From positions 1-7,705 of the forward strand of contig JAQVNR010000061.1 in NCBI GenBank assembly GCA_028703035.1: a stretch of DNA of 7,705 bases, given 5' to 3'. The stretch is from Bacilli bacterium. Lineage in GTDB: Bacteria; Bacillota_I; Bacilli_A; RF39; UBA660. The notes beneath the pieces were generated by a model. That model was given only the letters and a program-made list of their open reading frames with translations. It was not told where the DNA came from and searched no databases. The translations under genes and the position numbers were made by a program. Numbering within the stretch: position 1 is the stretch's first letter; each line of letters opens with the position of its first letter. Below, in pieces: positions 1 to 5,775 of the stretch.

Positions 1-111
1 CTGCAAGGCGAAGAACTTTATTTTACTGAGAAAAATTTTTAAAGACCACTTCTCAGCTTTTTGTGTGCCTAATTTGTGTTTGAATTTTTTTTCAATTTTA
101 TCTTGACACAT
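1..111 (-). CDS. Unidentified open frame running off the left edge
   Basis: From an ATG at 111-109 the minus strand stays open for 37 codons to the window edge (begins MCQDKIEKKFKHKLGTQKAE). The frame is also open upstream as far as a TAA near 170, about 20 codons before the ATG. Stops should be frequent at this base composition, so the run is suggestive but not proof. There is no good Shine-Dalgarno, only a purine run GAGAGAG about 10 nt before the ATG. The product is basic and I do not recognise it. In particular it is not ribosomal protein L21, which would be expected downstream of a SpoIVFB gene. A competing reading is that the real gene is on the plus strand and ends at 40-42. Confidence 0.25.
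   Translation of the reverse strand, partial: MCQDKIEKKFKHKLGTQKAEKWSLKIFLSKIKFFALQ
26..62 (+). terminator. Possible plus-strand intrinsic terminator
   Basis: A perfect 7-bp stem, CTGAGAA (26-32) and TTCTCAG (50-56), is followed by CTTTTT (57-62). The T tract is on the plus strand only, so it would end a plus-strand gene entering from the left. A plus-strand frame open from position 1 ends LQGEELYFTEKNF at a TAA (40-42), inside the loop. The 17-nt loop is long and the T run short, so the call is weak. Confidence 0.35.
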
Positions 112-196
112 TATAGTTGGTCTCTCTCTGTATTTTGTTATACTACACAAATTGAAATTTAAAAACAAAATTTATATAACTTTAGGGCAATCACTG

Positions 197-229
197 AAAA
201 AAATTAAATTAAAGTATACTTTAATTTAA
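197..229 (-). terminator. Intrinsic terminator or attenuator below the spoIVFB-like gene
   Basis: Positions 204-229 form a perfect 26-nt palindrome (centre between 216 and 217, core AAAGTATACTTT). On the minus strand it is followed directly by seven Ts (203-197). The hairpin is nearly pure A/T but long, with a clean T tract. It lies just downstream of the structured leader-like segment. It can therefore act either as the end of the mre/spo transcript or as the attenuator of that leader. Confidence 0.7.
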
Positions 230-298
230 CGATAGAAGCCTCACGGACTTTTTTTCCCGTTTCACTCTTGTTAGTAATCTACATCCTAACAATTCATA
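230..298 (-). promoter_or_regulatory. Structured leader RNA, probable L21 (rplU) leader
   Basis: Two short helices are visible on the minus strand. The first pairs TTGTTAG (292-286) with CTAACAA (274-268). The second pairs ACGG (260-257) with CCGT (246-243), inside GTGAAACGG...AGTCCGTGAGGC. This is the most G/C-containing stretch between 1 and 600, although it is non-coding. It lies directly after the SpoIVFB-like gene. In Bacillus and relatives that is where the L21 leader precedes rplU-ysxB-rpmA, and the AACGG/AGTCCGTGA pattern matches my memory of that RNA family. The identification rests on position and motif memory. rplU itself does not follow within the window. Confidence 0.5.
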
Positions 299-317
299 TT
301 GCTATACTTTTTAATTA

Positions 318-1082
318 TTATCTATTTTTAAAAACCTTACATATTGAATTATTATAATATACTTTTAAAATTTTTTCTTCATTTTGATTATTAATAAAAT
401 TATAATGGTTTTTAAAAATATTTTTAATTTTTTTAACATATTTAACTTTATAATATTTTATTTTATTTAAATGTCTTGTTAAAAGAAATTCATTAAATAT
501 ATATTTATGGTTTTTTATTTCTTCAAATGTTTTATAGATTAAAAATAATCCAATTAAGTATGAATTTAATCCTTGATAAGTTAAAAAAATAATAAATATT
601 ATAATTATAAAAATACTTATAACATTTAATAACCATAATGCTTTTTTATAGCTAAAAATACTTTCAAAAAATGTAAGTAATATCTTAGATCCATCTAAAG
701 GAATAATTGGTAGTAAATTAAATAATAAAATATATTTATTATAATTAAGAAAGATATTATAACTTAAATCACTGATATAGTATTTATTTAATAGAAAAAA
801 AACTGGATATAGAAGACCTTGCATACATACTCCAGCTAAACTAATAATTAAAATCTCGACTGTTTTGCTATTTGAATTAACACTACTATTTATAATACTT
901 CCAAAGGGAAGTATTAATATATTATATATTTTATATTTATAAATTTTTAAAAAAATAATATGTCCTAAGTCATGAATTAATAATATTGTAATAATAATTA
1001 AAAAGTAATTAAAATAGCCAGCTAAAAGAACACTTAATAATATTATATAAGTAAGTGGGTGAATATTAAATAAATTCTTCAA
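318..1082 (-). CDS. spoIVFB: SpoIVFB-like M50 intramembrane zinc metalloprotease
   Basis: Site-2-protease family (M50B) membrane protease. In Bacillus, SpoIVFB cleaves pro-sigma-K in the forespore outer membrane. The 254-residue protein is strongly hydrophobic. It has the zinc-site helix I-H37-D-L-G-H41 and the third-ligand motif NLLPIIPLDG (residues 122-131, ligand D130), both diagnostic of the SpoIVFB type. Two oddities are plain. The catalytic Glu of HExxH is Asp38 (codon GAC), and the usual AGP...N loop reads AGVCMQ (83-88). The C-terminal 50 residues are a Lys/Asn-rich tail, apparently too short for the CBS domain of B. subtilis SpoIVFB. The start is TTG at 1082: an in-frame TAA lies two codons upstream and the first internal ATG is Met87. 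The start overlaps the end of the SpoIVFA-like gene by 17 nt, as expected for a protease and its inhibitor. The family assignment is firm; a sporulation role is inference. Confidence 0.85.
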   Translation of the reverse strand: MKNLFNIHPLTYIILLSVLLAGYFNYFLIIITILLIHDLGHIIFLKIYKYKIYNILILPFGSIINSSVNSNSKTVEILIISLAGVCMQGLLYPVFFLLNKYYISDLSYNIFLNYNKYILLFNLLPIIPLDGSKILLTFFESIFSYKKALWLLNVISIFIIIIFIIFLTYQGLNSYLIGLFLIYKTFEEIKNHKYIFNEFLLTRHLNKIKYYKVKYVKKIKNIFKNHYNFINNQNEEKILKVYYNNSICKVFKNR

Positions 1083-1593
1083 AATTTAAAACTTCACCGT
1101 TTTTCATAAATAAAACATATAATTTATTACTAGTAGCATTAGCAATTACCATATCAGATTCTACATAGTCATAGAGTTTAATACTAATGTCTGTCACGTT
1201 TCCATACCAATAATCTATCCCATCCATACCTTGAATAATAATTGTATTTCCATAATTGTCTTTTTCGCCAATAAAAACAACTATCCCACTTTTAAATGGT
1301 GAAACACTTTTTACATCACTTAAGACTGCTCCATTGTGATAAGCATTTACATCGCTATAGGTAAGAGTACTTTTATTAACTACTAAATCTTCTGCCTCAG
1401 GCAGTACTTTTCCAAAATATTTATTATAAATTTTAGTGAAATTACTAAAATTTAAACTTTTATCATAAACATTTTTTTTAAAGAATAAAAGATTATTATC
1501 ACTATAATTAACAAATATAGATAGAGCTAAAAATATGATTATACTTAAAAGTATTCTAATTAATAATGATTTTATATATTTTTTATGAATCAT
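1066..1593 (-). CDS. spoIVFA: SpoIVFA-like membrane protein with degenerate LytM/M23 domain
   Basis: A 175-residue protein with one N-terminal membrane span (about 9-30), a linker, and a C-terminal LytM/M23-like beta domain (about 85-175). The domain is recognisable from SPFKSGIVVFIG, YGNTIIIQGMDG and a late YVLFMKNGEV strand. The zinc ligands of active M23 peptidases are mostly gone. The first motif reads HNGAVL in place of HxGxD, and the HxH strand reads KLYVLF. It is therefore not expected to be a peptidase. That fits SpoIVFA, which holds and regulates SpoIVFB, and it lies immediately upstream of the M50 gene. The start chosen is ATG 1593, which has AGGTG six bases upstream. An in-frame GTG at 1602 is part of that ribosome-binding site. 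It overlaps mreD by 11 nt. Assignment rests on fold and gene order; the sequence is divergent. Confidence 0.75.
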   Translation of the reverse strand: MIHKKYIKSLLIRILLSIIIFLALSIFVNYSDNNLLFFKKNVYDKSLNFSNFTKIYNKYFGKVLPEAEDLVVNKSTLTYSDVNAYHNGAVLSDVKSVSPFKSGIVVFIGEKDNYGNTIIIQGMDGIDYWYGNVTDISIKLYDYVESDMVIANATSNKLYVLFMKNGEVLNFEEFI

Positions 1594-1984
1594 AGATATC
1601 ACCTACTAAAGTATATTTACTAAAGATATATTTAAGACCAATTATGAAAATCATTAAATTGAATAAATAATTTTTAATTAAATAAGTACCTATGTATAAA
1701 CTAAGATTATTATATATTCCATAAATTAATGTTCCAAAAATAAAATAATATATTGATAAAAGAATTAAGAGATTAATAATATTTTCATTAATATTTTTAA
1801 ATATAATTATTTTAAAATAATACATTATAATTATAATTATAGTAATAATTGGAAAGCCATTTAAAATAATATCAAGAATTAAAATTAAATATAATATTTT
1901 ATCATTTAAATAGACCGTATTAAGTAAGACAGATGCCATAAATATATTTACTGAATTAAGGATAATAAAATCTAAGAATATCAT
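1583..1984 (-). CDS. mreD: MreD-like integral membrane protein
   Basis: A 133-residue, almost wholly hydrophobic protein very rich in Ile, Leu, Tyr and Asn, with about four or five predicted membrane segments separated by short loops. MreD is a small polytopic protein that works with MreC and the elongasome (RodA/PBP2) in lateral cell-wall synthesis. MreD sequences are poorly conserved, so the call depends mainly on position. It directly follows mreC with a 4-nt ATGA overlap, and it precedes the SpoIVFA/SpoIVFB pair, where Bacillus has mreD (minC and minD intervene there and are absent here). At 133 residues it is somewhat short for MreD. It is one of the most AT-biased genes in the window. 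An unrelated small membrane protein cannot be excluded. Confidence 0.7.
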   Translation of the reverse strand: MIFLDFIILNSVNIFMASVLLNTVYLNDKILYLILILDIILNGFPIITIIIIIMYYFKIIIFKNINENIINLLILLSIYYFIFGTLIYGIYNNLSLYIGTYLIKNYLFNLMIFIIGLKYIFSKYTLVGDIYDS

Positions 1985-2604
1985 ATTTCTCTACTTACTA
2001 CCGCAACATAATTAAGATTATTAAGAGGCACTGTTTTAACTGTCAGATAATTATCTAAAACATCATATTTTATTTTAATGACTTTTCCGAGATATGTTCC
2101 ATAAACACTATAAACGTAATCATTCATTTTAATATCTGTATAATTAGATACCTCTTTAATTACTAAATTATGCATATCATCTGGGCCAATTATTTTACCT
2201 GTCTCATTATTTATTTTTACTACTAAATTAGTATTATATATATAATTTATTTCACTAGTGTTAGAATTTATTTTAGAAATGATTCCTATTAATCCATCTT
2301 GACTAATTACTTCATCACCTACTTTATAGTCACTTCCGTTTATTATTAAATTATTTAGACCATAACTATTTTTGACAATATTACTTATTATATAATTATC
2401 TTTTAAATTTATATTATTTTTAAAATTAAGAAGATCTTTTAAATTATTTTCTAAATAATTATTTTTATCTTGTAATAATTTTATTTCTAAATTATCATTT
2501 TTTAAAAAAAGAGTATCATTAATATTAGTAATAATATTTAATAAATTATTACGAAATAAAATTGTAAATATTAATAAAATATACACTATATAATTAGGTT
2601 TCAT
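1981..2604 (-). CDS. mreC: Rod-shape determining protein MreC, short form
   Basis: MreC is a bitopic membrane protein that scaffolds the cell-wall elongation machinery. This 207-residue copy shows the expected order: a short cytoplasmic end and a membrane span (about 5-17, ending before RNN), an Asn/Leu/Lys-rich coiled-coil segment (about 30-68), then the paired beta-barrel region (about 72-205). The family signature is the stretch LIINGSDYKVGDEVISQDG followed by LIGIIS (residues 86-110), equivalent to the 'GxxxGVxxGxxVxxxxGLVG' motif of MreC. It is well below the usual 270-300 residues, with the shortening in the coiled coil and C-terminus. The ATG lies 11 nt inside the 3' end of radC and has no strong Shine-Dalgarno, so it is probably translationally coupled. 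It ends in TGA, overlapping mreD. No mreB precedes it. Confidence 0.88.
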   Translation of the reverse strand: MKPNYIVYILLIFTILFRNNLLNIITNINDTLFLKNDNLEIKLLQDKNNYLENNLKDLLNFKNNINLKDNYIISNIVKNSYGLNNLIINGSDYKVGDEVISQDGLIGIISKINSNTSEINYIYNTNLVVKINNETGKIIGPDDMHNLVIKEVSNYTDIKMNDYVYSVYGTYLGKVIKIKYDVLDNYLTVKTVPLNNLNYVAVVSREI

Positions 2605-3277
2605 GTTTTATCATCTCTTTAAAAAAGCTATAATAATCGTCTCCAGTTGTTATTAAGTGATCAAGAAGGGGAATACCAATTAAGTTGCCAGTTTCAATTA
2701 AACTTTTTGTAAAATGACAATCATCTTCTGAAGGTAAAATAACCCCTGATGGATGATTATGCATAATAATTAAGGCTGATGCATTTTCTTTGATTGCATA
2801 ATGATATATTTCTTTTGGAGATGCCAAGCTCGATGTTTCAGTACCTTTATACATAATTTGATAATTTATAAATCTTTTTTTACTATCAAGTAAAATTACT
2901 AAGAGTTCTTCTTGCTTTTTACTACCTATTAGATGAGAAAAATATTGATGAACTAAATCGGTATTATTTAAAAGCACTCCCCTTTCTATTTCTTTAGTAG
3001 TAACTCTTTTACCTAGTTCAATAGCGGCAAGTAATGTAATAGCTTTTACTTTACCTAAGCCTTTAATTGAAGTAAGTTCAGCGATAGTAAGATTATCTAA
3101 ATAACTAATAGATTTTATTTTAGTTAATACCTCACTACTTAATATTTTTACATTTTGGTTTTTTGTTCCAGTTCTTAAAATTATGGAAATTAAATCCTCA
3201 TTACTTAAATTAGATGCTCCATATTTAAGTAATCTTTCTCTTGGCTTTTCACTAGCTGGTAAATCTTTTAAAATCAT
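2594..3277 (-). CDS. radC: RadC family JAB/MPN domain protein
   Basis: A 227-residue protein of normal family length. The N-terminal part (1-95) has the conserved opening LKDLPASEKPRERLL and a helix-hairpin-helix (IKGLGKVKAITLLAA, 71-85). The C-terminal JAB1/MPN metalloprotease-like domain (about 105-225) carries the complete JAMM zinc motif H173-x-H175-P-x-G-x7-D186 (HNHPSGVILPSEDD). The molecular function of RadC is unsettled; the old link to DNA repair in E. coli was a misassignment. The start is certain: ATG 3277 has AGGAG seven bases upstream, placed in the last codons of the preceding gene, whose stop lies 2 nt away. Bacillus has radC just before mreBCD, so the position here is ancestral. 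mreC follows with an 11-nt overlap. Confidence 0.95.
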   Translation of the reverse strand: MILKDLPASEKPRERLLKYGASNLSNEDLISIILRTGTKNQNVKILSSEVLTKIKSISYLDNLTIAELTSIKGLGKVKAITLLAAIELGKRVTTKEIERGVLLNNTDLVHQYFSHLIGSKKQEELLVILLDSKKRFINYQIMYKGTETSSLASPKEIYHYAIKENASALIIMHNHPSGVILPSEDDCHFTKSLIETGNLIGIPLLDHLITTGDDYYSFFKEMIKHET

Positions 3278-3279
3278 AA

Positions 3280-3714
3280 CTATTCTCCTTTATAACTTGT
3301 CATTATTAACTCATTAAGACTTGTTAAAACATTATCTGATCCGTTTTCCATTGAAGGCTCATATTCAGATATTGATTTAATTAAAGCTTCATCAGTTAAA
3401 ACAATATCTTTTAAATAATAATTAATATTATTGTTTTTTAAATAATCTTCCATTTTTAAAATAACTTTATCATTAGTTAAAATACTATAATATATCCGGT
3501 AAACATCATCATCAGTTATTATAATTGAAGGTTTATAATTTTCTTTAAGTGCTAAAGCTGCATCAAAGTCATTAAAAACTCCTAATTGAAAAGCAGTAGC
3601 TGGAAGTGAGCTTGCAAAAACTTTTTTAACATTAAAATCAGCATCTTGAAATATAAGATAACCAAAGAAGCTTCCCACAATTAATGATAATAAATAAGGT
3701 GTTATTTTTTTCAT
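3280..3714 (-). CDS. Membrane-anchored SPOR-like domain protein, SpoIIB-like
   Basis: A 144-residue protein with an N-terminal membrane anchor (about 6-23), a short extracytoplasmic linker, and a segment resembling a SPOR domain (about 40-105). The segment begins AFQLGVFNDFDAALALKEN and continues to DDDVYRIYYSILTND and a final LKNNNINYYLKDI. This matches the SPOR pattern of 'fQvGvF...A..l...l...v...YRVyvG...L...gi..y.k'. SPOR domains bind glycan strands lacking stem peptides, at sites of septal wall remodelling. In B. subtilis the SPOR protein SpoIIB is encoded just upstream of maf-radC-mreBCD, so fold and gene order both suggest a SpoIIB-type protein. The start ATG 3714 has AGGAG five bases upstream. 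A strong terminator lies before it, so the six-gene mre/spo unit probably begins here. A TATAAT at 3730-3735 is too close to the ribosome-binding site to call as its promoter. Confidence 0.72.
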   Translation of the reverse strand: MKKITPYLLSLIVGSFFGYLIFQDADFNVKKVFASSLPATAFQLGVFNDFDAALALKENYKPSIIITDDDVYRIYYSILTNDKVILKMEDYLKNNNINYYLKDIVLTDEALIKSISEYEPSMENGSDNVLTSLNELIMTSYKGE

Positions 3715-3775
3715 ACTTGCTCCTATTTAATTATATAATTAATAAAGTAATTATTTTGTCTAATTTTGACTTATT

Positions 3776-3807
3776 ACAAAATAAAAAGAACCAAAATTTA
3801 TTGGCTC
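3776..3807 (-). terminator. Intrinsic terminator closing the pilin/ASST-like operon
   Basis: On the minus strand GAGCCAA (3807-3801) pairs with TTGGTTC (3794-3788) around a 6-nt loop, seven pairs including one G-U, followed by TTTTTATTTTGT. It begins 5 nt after the microprotein stop. It separates the upstream three-gene unit from the SPOR/radC/mre unit. Confidence 0.82.
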
Positions 3808-3811
3808 ATAA

Positions 3812-3916
3812 TTAATTCATTACAATATTATATATTGTATAAGCATATAAGTATCCAAGTATTATTGTAAATATTGTTACAGTAATAGCTATAACAATTT
3901 TTCTATTATCATCCAT
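3812..3916 (-). CDS. 34-residue single-span membrane microprotein
   Basis: A short frame, ATG 3916 to TAA 3812-3814, encodes 34 residues. It has a polar, charged start (MDDNRK), a continuous hydrophobic span (about 7-29, rich in Ile, Thr and Tyr), and a short end IYNIVMN. Its ATG follows the stop of the ASST-like gene by a single base (TAAGATG). It has no clear Shine-Dalgarno, which fits termination-reinitiation from the upstream gene. The operon terminator begins just after its stop, so the frame fills the interval between gene and terminator exactly. The acidic N-terminus with a basic pair before the span suggests an N-in orientation. No family is recognised; a partner or stabiliser of the upstream membrane protein is a guess from position only. 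Confidence 0.6.
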   Translation of the reverse strand: MDDNRKIVIAITVTIFTIILGYLYAYTIYNIVMN

Positions 3917-3917
3917 C

Positions 3918-5765
3918 TTAAATATCTATGTAATAACCAGTATTATATATGTTTCCTTCATCTTCAATTAGTACTAAACTTTTACCAATTCCTTTTTTTA
4001 AATTAACTTGATTGTTTTCTACTTCATAAATATACCCAGTGCCATATTCATCTAGTAAAATTAAATTATAATTTTCCTTATTATACATAATTGATAGTTT
4101 ATTAGCTGATAATTCTAAAGGAATTGTATAAAGGATTGCTTTTTTAAATTTTTCATCATATTGCTCTTTTGTATATTTACTGCTTATCTGATTTGCACTG
4201 TAACTTTTCGGTGTCACTTTACTAAATGTATAGCTTTGATCATAAATCGGCATTTTACTAATATAATTATAAGTATTAGAAATTGTCATTTTAAATACCT
4301 CTTCATCATCTTTTAAAGTAATAATAGTTGAGTAAAAATCTCCTTCATCACTTAATTTGCAATTATCCGTACTATCAACAAACGATCTAAATTCACGACC
4401 AAACAGTATTGTTTTTTCATTATTATTTAGATAATAATCACCAAAAGTAAAACTAAAATAATCCTCACCATAGCGCCACTTTTCTGTAATTTGTTTCTTT
4501 GATGCATCTATTTTATAATCACTTGCGGTTGATTTTAAACCTTTGGAAGCTTGACAAGACCATGTATCAGTTAAATCCCAACCATTATTTATTAGTGTTA
4601 AAGTATTATTATCTAGTTTAGCATTAAAATTTCCTTTTGGATAAATAAAATTAGAAATAGTTGGTGTTAATAAATATTTACTAAATTTTTCTGAATAATA
4701 TTCAGGATTAGCTAGTATCCACTCTATTTTACCATTTTTATTAATATTTATTAATGTACTATAATAATAAATTCCTACTAAAACTGAGTCTGTTTTTTCA
4801 TCATAATCTAAAGAATTAATATAACCAAAATTATCTTTAATGCTATTTAAATGGTTTGCATCAATCTCTGATAACATCTTAAATATATCATATTCTTTTT
4901 CTATTTCTCCAGTTGATAAATTTAGTTCAATTACTTTTTCATCATCTGTTGCATACAAGATATTGCCGTTTTTAAGTTCTGTATAGTTATGATAATAAGG
5001 ATTAGATAGTTCATATGAGTTATAAACTTTTCCTAATAAGTCAACTTCTAACATTCCGATAGCTTTATCTCCAATTGCTTCTGGGCTCGATAATAAAAAG
5101 TGACCATTTTGAAGTTTAGTTAATTGTTTATATATTTGATTTGTTAAAAACCATCTAATTTCTCCGTTTTGATCAAAGGCAGCAGCAGTATTACCAATTG
5201 GTGTTGAAACAAAGTAAAAATCATTATCATCAGCAGCTAAATTATTGGTAATAACTTCAACATCTGGAAAATAGATCATTAATATATCGTCACTTTTTTC
5301 AACAGGAATACTTAATGTATTTGCTGTTCCATCACTTAATTCTATAGTCACTTGATTATTATAATCTAAATAAAGACCATAAATAGGAATATAATGAGTA
5401 GTATCTTCTTTAGTATTATAAACTAAATCTTTACCCCCATCTTTAGCTAAAACTTTAACTTGAATACTAACTTTAGTAGCAGTTTTAAAACCAACAATAG
5501 CAGTTAATGGAGATATTCCATAGGGATTAACCATAATTAAAGGCTCTGCTGAAGTATAGTCTCCTTTTTCTATTTTATTCAAAATTTCTGTATCAATATC
5601 ATCCTGATTAGCAATTAAATTAATATTATTTTTTAATAAATTATAATCTTCAAAAGAATATAATTTATCTTTTTCTAAATTGTTTTTTTCTTTTATAAGT
5701 AAAAATCCCCCCAATAATATAAGTAAAATTAAACTTATTGTAATTATTAAATTTTTTTTATTCAT
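3918..5765 (-). CDS. Membrane-anchored arylsulfate-sulfotransferase-fold protein, probably inactive
   Basis: A 615-residue protein with an N-terminal signal anchor (about 6-24) and no lipobox Cys. Next comes a beta-sandwich resembling the ASST N-terminal domain (about 76-155, from NPYGISPLTAIVGFKT). A long propeller-like region follows (about 160-515), with repeated blade motifs such as AAAFDQNGEIRWFL, ELKNGNILYATD and LININKNGKIEWIL. ASSTs transfer sulfate between phenols through a transiently sulfated His. Aligned by eye to the E. coli enzyme, H259 (YHNYTELKNGN) matches a conserved His. However, the 'HxNS' His is Tyr315 (YINSLDYD), the 'SRHQS' Arg is Tyr333, and the catalytic 'QHNA' His is Phe380 (NFNA). 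It may be a non-enzymatic propeller or a different activity. ATG 5765 has AGGAG seven bases upstream and lies 10 nt after the pilin-like gene. Family confident, lost activity inferred. Confidence 0.8.
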   Translation of the reverse strand: MNKKNLIITISLILLILLGGFLLIKEKNNLEKDKLYSFEDYNLLKNNINLIANQDDIDTEILNKIEKGDYTSAEPLIMVNPYGISPLTAIVGFKTATKVSIQVKVLAKDGGKDLVYNTKEDTTHYIPIYGLYLDYNNQVTIELSDGTANTLSIPVEKSDDILMIYFPDVEVITNNLAADDNDFYFVSTPIGNTAAAFDQNGEIRWFLTNQIYKQLTKLQNGHFLLSSPEAIGDKAIGMLEVDLLGKVYNSYELSNPYYHNYTELKNGNILYATDDEKVIELNLSTGEIEKEYDIFKMLSEIDANHLNSIKDNFGYINSLDYDEKTDSVLVGIYYYSTLININKNGKIEWILANPEYYSEKFSKYLLTPTISNFIYPKGNFNAKLDNNTLTLINNGWDLTDTWSCQASKGLKSTASDYKIDASKKQITEKWRYGEDYFSFTFGDYYLNNNEKTILFGREFRSFVDSTDNCKLSDEGDFYSTIITLKDDEEVFKMTISNTYNYISKMPIYDQSYTFSKVTPKSYSANQISSKYTKEQYDEKFKKAILYTIPLELSANKLSIMYNKENYNLILLDEYGTGYIYEVENNQVNLKKGIGKSLVLIEDEGNIYNTGYYIDI

Positions 5766-5775
5766 ACCAATTCTC

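Noticed and set aside
1..180. rplU (L21) coding sequence after the leader-like RNA
   Set aside because: No frame resembles the conserved L21 N-terminus; the only open frame gives an unrelated basic peptide.
1594..1602. GTG at 1602 as the start of the SpoIVFA-like gene
   Set aside because: The GTG is part of the AGGTG ribosome-binding site for the ATG at 1593, which has ideal spacing.
3715..3775. TATAAT at 3730-3735 as promoter of the SPOR-like gene
   Set aside because: No -35 element at 16-18 nt, and the predicted start of transcription would fall within the AGGAG ribosome-binding site. A promoter probably lies here but I cannot place it.
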